A stretch of 40,667 bases of DNA, from positions 1 through 40,667 of the forward strand of contig CAMWME010000013.1 of NCBI GenBank assembly GCA_947175325.1, given 5' to 3'. Below, piece by piece: positions 7,606 through 16,960 of the stretch. Positions within the stretch are counted from its first letter, which is position 1. The number at the start of each line of letters is the position of its first letter. The notes beneath the pieces were generated by a model. The model made no database searches. It was not told where the DNA came from and saw nothing but the letters and a program-made list of their open reading frames with translations. Origin of the DNA: an uncultured Clostridia bacterium. Its GTDB lineage: Bacteria; Bacillota; Clostridia; Christensenellales; Borkfalkiaceae. Made by a program: the position numbers and the translations under genes.

Positions 7606-9531
7606 TTAATCTAATTCGAAGGCGCCGGTGTAGAGCTGATAATACTTACCCTTTTGGGCAATTAACTGCTCGTGATTGCCGCGCTCGATAATTTCGCCTT
7701 GCTCCAAAACCATAATTGCGTGGCTGTTGCGGACGGTGGAAAGTCTGTGCGCGATTACGAAAACCGTTCTGCCTTCCATAAGTTTATCCATACCTTGCTC
7801 GATAAGCTTTTCCGTTCTGGTATCAATGGACGAAGTTGCTTCGTCAAGAATGAGTACGGGGCATTCAGAAACCATAGCGCGGGCTATTGCCAAAAGCTGC
7901 CTTTGACCTTGCGAAAGGTTTGCGCCGTCGCCCGTAATCATAGTGTCGTACTTTTCGGGCAAGTGCTTTATAAACGAGTGCGCGTTGGCAAGGCGTGCGG
8001 CGTTGATGCACTCTTCGTCGGTAGCGTCAAGTCTGCCGTAACGGATATTTTCCATAACGGTGCCCGTAAAGAGGTGCGTATCTTGCAATACTACGCCCAA
8101 GCTCTTTCTTAAATCGTCTTTCTTTATTGACTTAATATCAAGCCCGTCGTAGGTTATAGAGCCCGACTGAATGTCGTAGAAACGGTTGATAAGGTTGGTT
8201 ATCGTAGTCTTGCCCGCACCGGTAGAACCTACGAAGGCTATTTTTTGACCGGGCTTTGCGTAGAGGCTGATATTCTTTAAAATTACCTTTTCTTCGGTGT
8301 AGCCGAAAACTACGTTTTCGAACTTTATATCGCCTTTAAGGGGAATATAATCGAAGGTGCCGTTGGGATTGGGTTTCTTCCACGCCCATTTACCTTCTTC
8401 CATTTCGCCGTAGGTTATCGTTACGTCACCGCCCTCGTCTTCGGGTTCGGTATCGACCATTTCGAAAATTCGCTCTGCACCCGCAAGCGCCATAACTATT
8501 GCGTTAAACTGCTGGGTAACTTGTTGAATGGGCATATTGAACTGTCTTGAAAAGGCAAGGAAGGAAACGAGCATGCCGGCACAAGCGGCAGTTCCCGCAA
8601 GTCCTTTTGCACTGAGATAGCCCGACAAAAGCCAAGCTTGATTGCCTGTGATGACCAAAATGAACCCGACGACCGCGACCAAGACGTATTGAAGGTAACC
8701 CAAATTGTTGCTTACGGGCCCCAAAATAAACGCGTTAGCGTTAGCTTGCTTTCCAGCCTCGTTCAACTCGTCGTTGAGCTTTTTGAACTCTTCACGCGCT
8801 TTTTGCTCGTGACAGAAAACTTTAATAACCTTTTGACCTTCAGTCATTTCTTCAACGTAGCCGTTGAGCTTACCCAACGCAGTTTGGTTTTTAGAATAGT
8901 ATTTAGCCGACTTCGAGCCTATGCTCTTTATCGTAAACATCATCACCACGAACACGCAGAGAATGACCACCGTAAGCGTAAAGCTGAATACTATCATCAG
9001 TACGAATACGAATAGGAACGTAAGAAACGAGGATATCAACTGCGGTATCGTCTGCGACAAAAGCTGACGCATGGTGTCGACGTCGTTGGTGTAAAGACTC
9101 ATCGTATCGCCGTGCGTGTGCGTATCGAAGTATTTCAAAGGCAAACGCTGCATCTTTGTAAACATTTCGTCACGCATTTTCTTAATAGTGCCTTGTGCGA
9201 TAAACATCATTATTCTGTTGTACGCAAAGGAAGAAAGCCCACCCGCAACGTATACGCACGCCATAACGATTATATTCGTATAAATGATGTCCATATCAAT
9301 TACGGGATTTTCGGGAGTAATAATTAGTTCGTTTACGGTAGGGGCGAAGAACGCCGCGCCGATTGCCGTTGCTCCCGCCGACAAAAGTACGAACAATACG
9401 ACGAACGCCATTGCAATCTTATAACGCGAAAATGCGTAAGATAAAAGTCTTTTCAAGGTTTTCATAGGGGCTTTTGCGCGCTTGCCGTCGCCCCTCATAC
9501 CGCCGTGCGGAGATGACATTGCTCTTGCCAT
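7606..9531 (-). CDS. ABC exporter half-transporter, subunit with catalytic NBD
   Basis: This 641-residue ABC exporter fuses a six-helix membrane domain to an ATPase and should work with the upstream gene as a heterodimer exporting lipids, drugs or peptides. The N-terminal about 30 residues are a cytosolic tail. The membrane domain runs to about residue 370, followed by a family-typical insert containing KWAWKKPNPNG. The NBD has Walker A GSTGAGKTT, a signature reading LSQGQ, Walker B LILDEATSSID with the catalytic Glu, and switch VIAHRLSTV. LSQGQ plus the partner's altered site match the TM287/TM288 arrangement, in which this is the TM288-like half. A strong AAGGAGGTG sits 9-10 bases before the ATG, whose A overlaps the partner's stop. 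Substrate unknown. Confidence 0.93.
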   Translation of the reverse strand: MARAMSSPHGGMRGDGKRAKAPMKTLKRLLSYAFSRYKIAMAFVVLFVLLSAGATAIGAAFFAPTVNELIITPENPVIDMDIIYTNIIVMACVYVAGGLSSFAYNRIMMFIAQGTIKKMRDEMFTKMQRLPLKYFDTHTHGDTMSLYTNDVDTMRQLLSQTIPQLISSFLTFLFVFVLMIVFSFTLTVVILCVFVVMMFTIKSIGSKSAKYYSKNQTALGKLNGYVEEMTEGQKVIKVFCHEQKAREEFKKLNDELNEAGKQANANAFILGPVSNNLGYLQYVLVAVVGFILVITGNQAWLLSGYLSAKGLAGTAACAGMLVSFLAFSRQFNMPIQQVTQQFNAIVMALAGAERIFEMVDTEPEDEGGDVTITYGEMEEGKWAWKKPNPNGTFDYIPLKGDIKFENVVFGYTEEKVILKNISLYAKPGQKIAFVGSTGAGKTTITNLINRFYDIQSGSITYDGLDIKSIKKDDLRKSLGVVLQDTHLFTGTVMENIRYGRLDATDEECINAARLANAHSFIKHLPEKYDTMITGDGANLSQGQRQLLAIARAMVSECPVLILDEATSSIDTRTEKLIEQGMDKLMEGRTVFVIAHRLSTVRNSHAIMVLEQGEIIERGNHEQLIAQKGKYYQLYTGAFELD

Positions 9532-11288
9532 TATTCTTCACCTCCTTTCACTTGCGACTCGTAAACTTCACGGTAAATTTCATTCGTTTTCATAAGCTCG
9601 CTATGCGTACCGATTCCCGAAATTTCACCGTCGTCCAAAACAATAATTTTATCCGCATCTTCAACGGAAGCAATGCGCTGGGCGATTATTATTTTCGTAA
9701 TATCGGGCGCGTACTTTCTGAGCGCGTCCCTTATCTGCGCGTCGGTTTTGGTATCGACTGCCGAGGTTGAATCATCGAAGATGATTACGTTGGGCTTTTT
9801 AAGAAGGGCGCGGGCGATACACAGTCTCTGCTTCTGCCCGCCCGAAACGTTTACGCCGCCTTGGCCCAAATCGTAATTATAACCGCCGGGGAGCGCGTCG
9901 ATAAATTCTTCGGCGCATGCTTGCCTTGCGGCAAAGCGCAAATCCTCGTCGGTGGCGTTCTCGTCACCCCAGCGAAGGTTTTCCGCTACCGTGCCCGAGA
10001 ATAAGACGTTCTTTTGCAAAACCATTGCAACTTTATTGCGGAGGGTGTTCATATCGTAATTTTTTACGTCAACCCCGCCCACTTTAACCGTGCCTTGCGT
10101 CGTGTCGTAAAGTCTTGGAATAAGGGAAACGAGGGAAGTTTTGCCCGAACCCGTTGCACCGATTATTCCAACCGTTTCACCCGAATTTATGGTAAAATTC
10201 AAGTTGGAAAGCACGCTTACGTCTGCTTTTTGCGAATATGCAAAATCTACGTTTTCAAACTCGATAGAACCGTCTTTTACTTCGTAAACGGGGGCTTCGG
10301 GCTTAGGCAAAGTCGTTTTTTCGTTCAAGACCTCGCAAATTCTTTCCATACTGCCCCTTGACAGTGAAATGAAATTCAAGCACATTGCAACCATCATAAC
10401 TCCCGAAAGAATTTGCATGGCGTAAATATTCAAGGTCTGCAAATCTTTTGCGGATACGTTGCCGACAACGGTGCCCAAAACCATATTTGAGCCAAGCGAC
10501 CAAATTATGATTATTACCGCATACATGACGATGCTTACACAAGGCATCATAAACGTCAGAATTTTTTCGGCTTTTACAGAGTATTTATACACCTCTTCGG
10601 TGGCGTATTTCATTTTTTCGATTTCTTTGTCTTCCCTCACGTAAGATTTAACCACGCGGATGGCCGTTAAATCTTCTTGCACGACGGAATTGAGATTATC
10701 GTACTTTTTAAACATAGTTTTAAAGTGCGGGATAACCTTAAACATACAAACGAACACTATCAGTCCGAGAACTATTGCGCCGCCGACGAAAATTAGCGCC
10801 ATCTTCCACTCAATAAGACACGTCATAACAATCGACGCAACGAAAAGAATGGGCGCACGCACCAGCATTCTTATGCACATCTGATAAGCGTTCTGCACGT
10901 TTGTAACGTCGGTGGTAATTCTGGTAATAAGGCTTGAGGTTGAGAAGTTGTCTATATTTGCGAACGAATAAGTTTGAATATTATTGTACATATCCTCCCT
11001 TAAATTATGTGCAAAGCCGCAGCTTGCCTTTGCGGAAAGCTTACCGCCTACTACTCCGCAGAAAAGTGCAAATAATGCACATACTACCATTGCTACGAAA
11101 TAGAGGATAATTTTCGTAACGTCAATCGCGTAGCTTGCATCGCCCGATAAGGATTCCAGCTCTCCGATAATAAAAGTCATAATATAAGGAATCATTATTT
11201 CCATGGCGGCCTCGCCGACCATAACGATCGGGCAGAGGATTGACGGAAGCTTATATTCCCTTACGCTCTTCAATAAAGTCTTTATCAT
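9531..11288 (-). CDS. ABC exporter half-transporter, subunit with degenerate NBD
   Basis: The first gene of the exporter operon encodes 585 residues with six membrane helices, then an ATPase domain with Walker A GATGSGKTS, intact signature VSGGQ, Walker B IIFDDSTSAVD (Asp instead of the catalytic Glu) and switch IIAQRIASV (Gln instead of His). These are the hallmarks of the inactive site in heterodimeric exporters such as TM287 and BmrC-type proteins. I use the ATG at 11288: AGGAG at 11298-11294 overlaps the upstream in-frame GTG at 11294 and is correctly spaced for the ATG. The promoter is a TTGACT-N18-TATAAT. No regulator gene adjoins. Confidence 0.92.
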   Translation of the reverse strand: MIKTLLKSVREYKLPSILCPIVMVGEAAMEIMIPYIMTFIIGELESLSGDASYAIDVTKIILYFVAMVVCALFALFCGVVGGKLSAKASCGFAHNLREDMYNNIQTYSFANIDNFSTSSLITRITTDVTNVQNAYQMCIRMLVRAPILFVASIVMTCLIEWKMALIFVGGAIVLGLIVFVCMFKVIPHFKTMFKKYDNLNSVVQEDLTAIRVVKSYVREDKEIEKMKYATEEVYKYSVKAEKILTFMMPCVSIVMYAVIIIIWSLGSNMVLGTVVGNVSAKDLQTLNIYAMQILSGVMMVAMCLNFISLSRGSMERICEVLNEKTTLPKPEAPVYEVKDGSIEFENVDFAYSQKADVSVLSNLNFTINSGETVGIIGATGSGKTSLVSLIPRLYDTTQGTVKVGGVDVKNYDMNTLRNKVAMVLQKNVLFSGTVAENLRWGDENATDEDLRFAARQACAEEFIDALPGGYNYDLGQGGVNVSGGQKQRLCIARALLKKPNVIIFDDSTSAVDTKTDAQIRDALRKYAPDITKIIIAQRIASVEDADKIIVLDDGEISGIGTHSELMKTNEIYREVYESQVKGGEE

Positions 11289-11332
11289 GCACACTCCTAT
11301 CCGCTTAAATTTTCACTGCATTTTTACAAGAT

Positions 11333-11362
11333 ATTATACTGAAAAATTGCCGAAAAAGTCAA
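11333..11362 (-). promoter_or_regulatory. SigA-type promoter of ABC exporter operon
   Basis: Minus-strand TTGACT (11362-11357), 18-base spacer, TATAAT (11338-11333), 44 bases before the ATG at 11288. It diverges from the lipoprotein promoter. The AT-rich 137 bases between the two show no gene. Confidence 0.75.
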
Positions 11363-11471
11363 TTGAAATGCTGTTAAATTTTAGTGAAATTATTCCGTGA
11401 TTTTATTCATAAAATTGCATAAATTTATAAAAATAAAAAAATTCACGCAGTTTTCATATATATTATCACTG

Positions 11472-11493
11472 TTTAATACATTTTTAATACATT
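11472..11493. repeat. 11-bp tandem duplication TTTAATACATT upstream of lipoprotein promoter
   Basis: Two perfect back-to-back copies (11472-11482 and 11483-11493) end 6 bases before the -35 of the next promoter. The phase is one helical turn, as for an UP element or a regulator half-site. Function is not known. Confidence 0.6.
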
Positions 11494-11499
11494 TTTTAG

Positions 11500-11529
11500 T
11501 TGACTTACACTATTATAATAATATATAAT
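11500..11529 (+). promoter_or_regulatory. SigA-type promoter of first surface lipoprotein
   Basis: TTGACT at 11500-11505, 18-base spacer, TATAAT at 11524-11529, about 70 bases before the ATG. AGAGGTG at 11587-11593 is the ribosome site. Confidence 0.7.
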
Positions 11530-11599
11530 AAAAACAATTCTAATTTTAGATTTAACTCGGGCGGTGCCCGAAAAGACAATACTTTAAGAGGTGTTATAA

Positions 11600-14500
11600 A
11601 TGAAAAGACTGAAATCCCTCCTTTCGGCGGCTTTAGTGGCTTTGCTGTCGGCGGCGTTGATTTTGCCGCTTGCGGCTTGCAACGAAGACGACAAACCCGC
11701 CGGCGAAGGTACCAACGCGGTTTACGTAGCTTCTATGGGCGGAATGGCGCTTCCTAACGTTACCGTTGAACTTTTGAAGGACGGTTCAAGCGTCAGTGCT
11801 ACTAAGACGGACGAAGAAGGTAAAGTTACCTATAATCTTAGCAGCGATGCAAAATACGAGGTTAAGCTTTCGGACGTGCCCGTAGGTTTTATCGTTAAAA
11901 ACAACTATGAGGTAAAAAGCTCTGACAAAGAGACCCGCATCAACTTGGATTCTCACATAATTACCGATGGTACGCCGGCTAACTTGTATCAGACGGGCGA
12001 CGTTTTGTACGACTTTAAGGAAACTTATTTCACGTACAACCCCGACGGCAGCGAACCCAAGCAAAGAGAGGCAAAGCTTTCGGAGTTCTTCGACGAGGGC
12101 AAAAAAGCCGTGCTTATAAACTTCTTCTATATCGGTTGCTCGAACTGCAAGGACGAATACCCTTATTTGCGCGACGCTTACAAGAAGTATGCCAACGACT
12201 TGCAAGTAATCGGCATTAACGATATCGACCCCATTTCGTCGGGTCTGTCCGGAGAAACCGAGCCGGGCGTAAAAAACCTTGTACAAAGCGATAAGGTGCC
12301 TTACCTTATGTGCTATGACGACGGGTCGTTAATAGGCAGATATTTCAAGAATTTCGTATCGGGATACCCCACTTCGATTATGATTGACAGATACGGCATT
12401 TTGTGCGAAGTGCTGTTAGGCAAAAACGAGTCGCAAGCGTTCTGGGAAACTTGGTTTGAAAAATATATAAGCGACGATTACTCGCAAAACGTAGATAAGG
12501 GCGAAGACCCCGGCGTAGCATTCAAACCCGAATTACCTGGCGACCACGTAAGTATACCCGATTCAACGGAGCTTACGGCCAAGGTTAGCCCTAAAATAAA
12601 CAATACCGGCAAAAACATACTTTTCAGCGTAGATACTTCTAACAGCAGCTACGGCTGGCCTTGGGATTTGACTGCCGACCAAACGGCAATTTACCCCACC
12701 AACAGCGGATATCAAGGTACGATGGCAACCATCTACGCGCAGATAGACCTTGAAAAAGACGAAGTTTTGGCGTTTGACTATAAGCTTTCTACTATGCAAG
12801 GAAGCGACTACTTCTACGTTTCGGTAGACTCACGCGAAGGCACCGGACGTCAGCTTTCGATGACCTCGGGCGTTCAAGATTGGCAGACGGGATATTCCTA
12901 CGCCGCACTTGAAGCGGGCAGACACGAAATAGAATTTACCTATTACCGCTCCACTGCCGCGTTAAATAATCTTGAAGATAAGGTTTATATAAAGAACCTA
13001 AGAATAGTTACCGTTGAGGAAATGAATGAAAAACTTATTGCAAGGAAAGAAACGTATGAAATTCCTTATCTTGCAACGAGAAACTACAACAACAAGACTA
13101 AGCAATTTGAAAACATTGAGAACGTTTACGTTGCAGAAGACGGTTACTATCATATCGGAACCGAAGATAAGGCAACGAAAAACGACCCTTATCTTTTGTT
13201 GGACGTAACCCACTCTACCCCTTACTTCAGCAAAAACTCTGAAAGCTTATACACGTTAATGAATTCAGAGATTGCTTTAAACGGCGCTATGTATATCGAC
13301 GACGAAGATTACACGGATACGTTTAGGTCATACCTTTCCTACTCAACCAACTCGGATTATCCGGGCCTTATACCGATAAATGCGGACATACAAGCAACTA
13401 TTTCCGCACTTTATAAGGATAATATACCTAAGGGTGCTCCCTATTACAGTAAAGACGGCTGGTTGCAGTTCTGCGTATATTACAAGCAGTACGGTGTTCA
13501 GCAAGAACTTTCCGACCCCATTAAGGGCTTGGCTTACTTCTCCGCATTCAAAGCGAATGAAACTACCGGTCAAGAAAACTTCATAGAAGTTGAAAAAGGA
13601 ACAGGGCAATATATGCTCGATACCGAAACGGGACACTTCGTTGACGTTGAAGGAACGAAACTGAAGGACGAAGGCAATTACGATTTGAACCCTAACATTA
13701 ACAAAGTTAGCGTCGACAAAGTAACGAATCCTCGCGGACTTTTGTATGCGTTCACTCCCACTAAATCGGGCGTTTACAGCTTCAACGGAATTGACTGCTA
13801 TTATTACAACGACGACGATGACGTAATAGACGATGAAGCAACCGACGCTGACTTTTATGACGGCAACTTAAATCTTTCAACCGCGTACGCGAATCCTATT
13901 GCGTCAAGCGGCCCCGACAGATACGAGAGAAACGATATTCCGAAAAGTTTCAAAATCGTTCACTATTTAGAAGCGGGCAAAACCTATTACATTAGCGTTT
14001 ACTTCCGCGTATTTGAAACGACGGGCGACTTCGCGTTCAGAATTGATTATTTGGGTGAAGAATTCAGCTATATTCATCAAGCAGCCGTTGACGGTTATAC
14101 TGTAGACTTGCAAAGCTACAAACTCTTACTCCCCATCTACTGCGAACCTACTTTCGACGATACTCATACCTACGACTACGGCGGCGATATCGGCGTACAA
14201 CCGGTTTGGTACGACGGCAACGGCGGCGGAATGATATTCGTTGACTTCACGCAGTTATCGCTGATGTTCGACTACACGATAGAGCAAGTTCTTAACGACG
14301 ACTTTAAGTCTTCGCAATTTACTTTCGATATTGCAAAGAAAACTTATACCGACGATAACGGCACAACGTACGATATTGCTTTAGACCTTGTAAAACGGTA
14401 CGGCAAAGAGGAAAATATTCCCGATACGTTGAAAGAAGTATTGAAGGATTACCCCATTGCCGACTATACCGACACTATGAGGTACTACCTTGAAAAATCG

Positions 14501-14689
14501 AAAGAGGGCAAAGAAGTTACGGACGAGGAATACGGACTGTTACCCGTTAACAAAGAGTTGTACAGTATACTTCAACTATACCACACTAAGTTCGCGGGTT
14601 TCGACAACCAAAACGAATGGCTTAAGGCGTGCTGCTTCCGTTTGGTTATAAACGAGAACAACCCTAGCTATATATTGAAATTACAGTAA
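11600..14689 (+). CDS. Large surface lipoprotein with CnaB-like, TlpA/thioredoxin-like and repeated W-L-x-x-C modules
   Basis: The 1029-residue exported lipoprotein has a signal peptide ending LPLAAC (lipid Cys27). Residues about 38-115 look like a prealbumin/CnaB-type beta-sandwich. Residues about 125-290 are a TlpA/redoxin fold with INFFYIGCSNC (C180, C183), GINDIDP and a cis-Pro-type YPTSIMIDRYG. About 310-500 is a jelly-roll-like carbohydrate- or adhesin-type region. Two copies of an unrecognised module follow, centred on residues 571-628 and 956-1015, each with YTDT..., G-L-x-P-x-N and W-L-x-x-C. Between them is a PPC-like beta domain (FTPTKSGVYSF). The protein has many Asp/Tyr and several extra cysteines. 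It probably takes or gives electrons outside the membrane, with the convergent polyferredoxin-TlpA operon as likely partner (inference). A hairpin separates it from the next lipoprotein. Confidence 0.82.
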   Translation: MKRLKSLLSAALVALLSAALILPLAACNEDDKPAGEGTNAVYVASMGGMALPNVTVELLKDGSSVSATKTDEEGKVTYNLSSDAKYEVKLSDVPVGFIVKNNYEVKSSDKETRINLDSHIITDGTPANLYQTGDVLYDFKETYFTYNPDGSEPKQREAKLSEFFDEGKKAVLINFFYIGCSNCKDEYPYLRDAYKKYANDLQVIGINDIDPISSGLSGETEPGVKNLVQSDKVPYLMCYDDGSLIGRYFKNFVSGYPTSIMIDRYGILCEVLLGKNESQAFWETWFEKYISDDYSQNVDKGEDPGVAFKPELPGDHVSIPDSTELTAKVSPKINNTGKNILFSVDTSNSSYGWPWDLTADQTAIYPTNSGYQGTMATIYAQIDLEKDEVLAFDYKLSTMQGSDYFYVSVDSREGTGRQLSMTSGVQDWQTGYSYAALEAGRHEIEFTYYRSTAALNNLEDKVYIKNLRIVTVEEMNEKLIARKETYEIPYLATRNYNNKTKQFENIENVYVAEDGYYHIGTEDKATKNDPYLLLDVTHSTPYFSKNSESLYTLMNSEIALNGAMYIDDEDYTDTFRSYLSYSTNSDYPGLIPINADIQATISALYKDNIPKGAPYYSKDGWLQFCVYYKQYGVQQELSDPIKGLAYFSAFKANETTGQENFIEVEKGTGQYMLDTETGHFVDVEGTKLKDEGNYDLNPNINKVSVDKVTNPRGLLYAFTPTKSGVYSFNGIDCYYYNDDDDVIDDEATDADFYDGNLNLSTAYANPIASSGPDRYERNDIPKSFKIVHYLEAGKTYYISVYFRVFETTGDFAFRIDYLGEEFSYIHQAAVDGYTVDLQSYKLLLPIYCEPTFDDTHTYDYGGDIGVQPVWYDGNGGGMIFVDFTQLSLMFDYTIEQVLNDDFKSSQFTFDIAKKTYTDDNGTTYDIALDLVKRYGKEENIPDTLKEVLKDYPIADYTDTMRYYLEKSKEGKEVTDEEYGLLPVNKELYSILQLYHTKFAGFDNQNEWLKACCFRLVINENNPSYILKLQ

Positions 14690-14696
14690 CTGAAGT

Positions 14697-14720
14697 CCCC
14701 CGTACTTCACGGTACGGGGG
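14697..14720 (+). terminator. Hairpin between lipoprotein genes 1 and 2 (weak terminator or processing site)
   Basis: CCCCCGTAC (14697-14705) pairs with GTACGGGGG (14712-14720) around a 6-base loop. It is followed by AAATCTTTT, a poor T-tract. No promoter is seen before lipoprotein 2, so partial read-through or RNA processing would set the ratio of the two. Confidence 0.6.
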
Positions 14721-14748
14721 AAATCTTTTAAAATATCAGAGGTAAAAA

Positions 14749-16749
14749 ATGAAAACGAAATTTAAATTACTTATCGTTCTGCTTGCGACCTTTTGCCTAA
14801 GCTTGGATTGCGGCTTGATTGCGGCGTGCAAGGAACCCGATAACACCGTGGATTACGGTGACCCCGCAAAGGACGGCTATATCATAACGGTGCTCTATCC
14901 CGACGGGTCAAAAGTTAAAGGTACCGACAGCTCTGACCCCCACGGCAAGGTATACGTTGAATTGGTTGACGCCGAAGGGAACTTGGTTGACCCCAGCGCT
15001 ACGTCGAACCTTAACGAAGACGGTATTGCACAGATAAATTACTACGTACCCGGAGAATACTTTATTCAGATATACGACTACCCCGAGGGCTACGCTTTTG
15101 ACAATACTTCGGTTAAAACCTCCGCTGACAGAGCGCGTTATACCGTAAGCTTGGAGCTTGACGCCCCCACCCCCTACACTGTGAACTTAGAGTATTTCAA
15201 CGAAGACCCTATTCCGGGTGTTACCGTTAAGCTTATGAACGGAACGAATACCGTTGCAACTGCAGTGACAAACGAAAACGGAGCTGCCGTTACCTCCACT
15301 ATAGTTCGCGGAAAATACGATATAGTGCTTGAAAATATGCCCGAAGGCTACGGCTATAAAAAAGCAACCACCACCGTTGCCGCATGGCCCGTAACCGTAA
15401 CTGCCGTAGTATTAAAAGATATCAATTTTGATAAGGCACACAAACTTGACGAAGACGGCGTTGCAGTTTGGGACGAGGCGCTTAACGATTATTATTTAAG
15501 TACTAAAAGGTTTGATAAAACCGGCGACTGCTACGTCTACACAGCAGAATTTGCAGCTAAAGAAGAAGTTTTCTTTAAGATACACGCACCTAAGACGGGC
15601 TCCTACACGATAGGCTCGAAGAAAGGTAACGATTACGTAATTCAATTCTACAGCAACGATTTGACCTACGTTGACGACAGCTTGACGATTTCGAGCAAGG
15701 AAAACGACGGCAATAACGTTCAAAATATGCGAATTAACGATGGCGAAACTCTTATCTTCTCGGTTAAGTCAGCAGCCCGCAAAGCCGGCACGGTTGAGGT
15801 TCTCGTCTGCTTGCCCGTGCCCGAGCCTATAGTGACCACTGCTACCAAGGCAGACACTTACACTTTATACTTTAACGACTATAACACTGCATATCTTAAC
15901 TTCATTACCAGTGCTGGCATCGGAGCGGGCAAGTACGAAATCACCTCCCTTTCCGACACTTACGACGTTATGATAGTTGAGTACGTCAACGGTTACCCTA
16001 TGGAAGACGCTAACAGCGATTTGCCCGCACCTTACGAGGGATACGCCGGCAACGACAACGGCGCAAAAGACGGACGGAACTTCGTTCATACCAAAAACTT
16101 AACCGTCAGCTACGTCGGCAATACCTTCCAATACCACATTATTATAAAGGACGAGATTATCAACTACCCCGTTACGATAGACGTTAAAATCGAAAGAACG
16201 GGCGACGCCGACAAAGAAATCGAGGTTACAAAGAATACCGCTGAGGCGCACGTTGATACGAAGTACGCCGACCAAGAAGGCACATTTACTTGGATGCCTA
16301 CGGACGGTTCATTAGAGCCTTACAGAAAGGATGACGGGAATTGGTACGTTAACGTAAACGGCGAAGAAAAAGCGTTGGTTGTGGCTATAACCAAAACTAT
16401 TCGCAGCCAAGTATACTCGTTTGCAAACATTGAGTATTTCGGTGAAGAAAGCGGTGAAGACAGCAAGCCTACACCTCATAGACAAAATACCAATCTTACG
16501 GTTTACGAAGATTTGACAACTTTAGATACGACGTGGAACTACACCGGCTTCATTGAAAAGTATGCCGGCTACAAGGACTCCGACGGAGTTGAACACGAAG
16601 GCTTTGTAAACAGCGACGGCGTTTATCAAGTTAACGACGAGTTGAAGCTGTTCCTTGAACGGTATATGAACCAGCATCACAGCAATATTACCGGCAGTAC
16701 GATTGCCCCCGCACAACCTTGGCTTTTGGGTTGCGGATATTATGCATAA
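14749..16749 (+). CDS. Surface lipoprotein with two CnaB-like repeats and a C-terminal W-L-x-x-C module
   Basis: The 666-residue protein has a signal peptide ending LIAAC (lipid Cys27). Two prealbumin-like repeats follow, about residues 44-140 and 142-225, both with the pattern G-x-V-x-V-x-L followed by E-N/D-G-x-A and a closing P-E-G-Y, in the style of the surface CnaB/SpaA folds. Two larger beta domains (about 230-350 and 360-500) look like PPC or carbohydrate-binding sandwiches (APKTGSYTIGS). The C-terminal about 130 residues match the module of the first lipoprotein: NYTGFIEKY (from about 597), GVYQVNDEL (624-632) and PWLLGCGYYA at the very end. There is no thioredoxin motif. AGAGGT precedes the start. 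The role is unknown; cell-surface display and a partnership with its neighbours are inferred. Confidence 0.8.
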   Translation: MKTKFKLLIVLLATFCLSLDCGLIAACKEPDNTVDYGDPAKDGYIITVLYPDGSKVKGTDSSDPHGKVYVELVDAEGNLVDPSATSNLNEDGIAQINYYVPGEYFIQIYDYPEGYAFDNTSVKTSADRARYTVSLELDAPTPYTVNLEYFNEDPIPGVTVKLMNGTNTVATAVTNENGAAVTSTIVRGKYDIVLENMPEGYGYKKATTTVAAWPVTVTAVVLKDINFDKAHKLDEDGVAVWDEALNDYYLSTKRFDKTGDCYVYTAEFAAKEEVFFKIHAPKTGSYTIGSKKGNDYVIQFYSNDLTYVDDSLTISSKENDGNNVQNMRINDGETLIFSVKSAARKAGTVEVLVCLPVPEPIVTTATKADTYTLYFNDYNTAYLNFITSAGIGAGKYEITSLSDTYDVMIVEYVNGYPMEDANSDLPAPYEGYAGNDNGAKDGRNFVHTKNLTVSYVGNTFQYHIIIKDEIINYPVTIDVKIERTGDADKEIEVTKNTAEAHVDTKYADQEGTFTWMPTDGSLEPYRKDDGNWYVNVNGEEKALVVAITKTIRSQVYSFANIEYFGEESGEDSKPTPHRQNTNLTVYEDLTTLDTTWNYTGFIEKYAGYKDSDGVEHEGFVNSDGVYQVNDELKLFLERYMNQHHSNITGSTIAPAQPWLLGCGYYA

Positions 16750-16770
16750 AAGCTAACTTACTAAAACGGC

Positions 16771-16802
16771 AAATCCGCCCGCGCATTTGCGCGGGCGGAT
16801 TT
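16771..16802 (+). terminator. Strong intrinsic terminator after lipoprotein 2
   Basis: AAATCCGCCCGCGC pairs perfectly with GCGCGGGCGGATTT around loop ATTT. It ends the lipoprotein 1-2 transcript. The remaining 158 bases to the next gene are AT-rich and hold its promoter. Confidence 0.9.
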
Positions 16803-16892
16803 ATATTATACAATTAATATTCATAAATATACAATTATCACTATTTTATGCAAATATAACTGCATTTTTTTACATTATCCGTTTAAAATCGT

Positions 16893-16921
16893 TTGCAAAT
16901 TGCATAAACTAATGTTAAAAT
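16893..16921 (+). promoter_or_regulatory. Candidate SigA promoter of lipoprotein 3
   Basis: TTGCAA (16893-16898), 17-base spacer, TAAAAT (16916-16921). GGAGG at 16949-16953 is an ideal ribosome site 7 bases before the ATG. Confidence 0.6.
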
Positions 16922-16960
16922 AAATTTATTAAATTTAAAAAATTTTTTGGAGGTATTACT

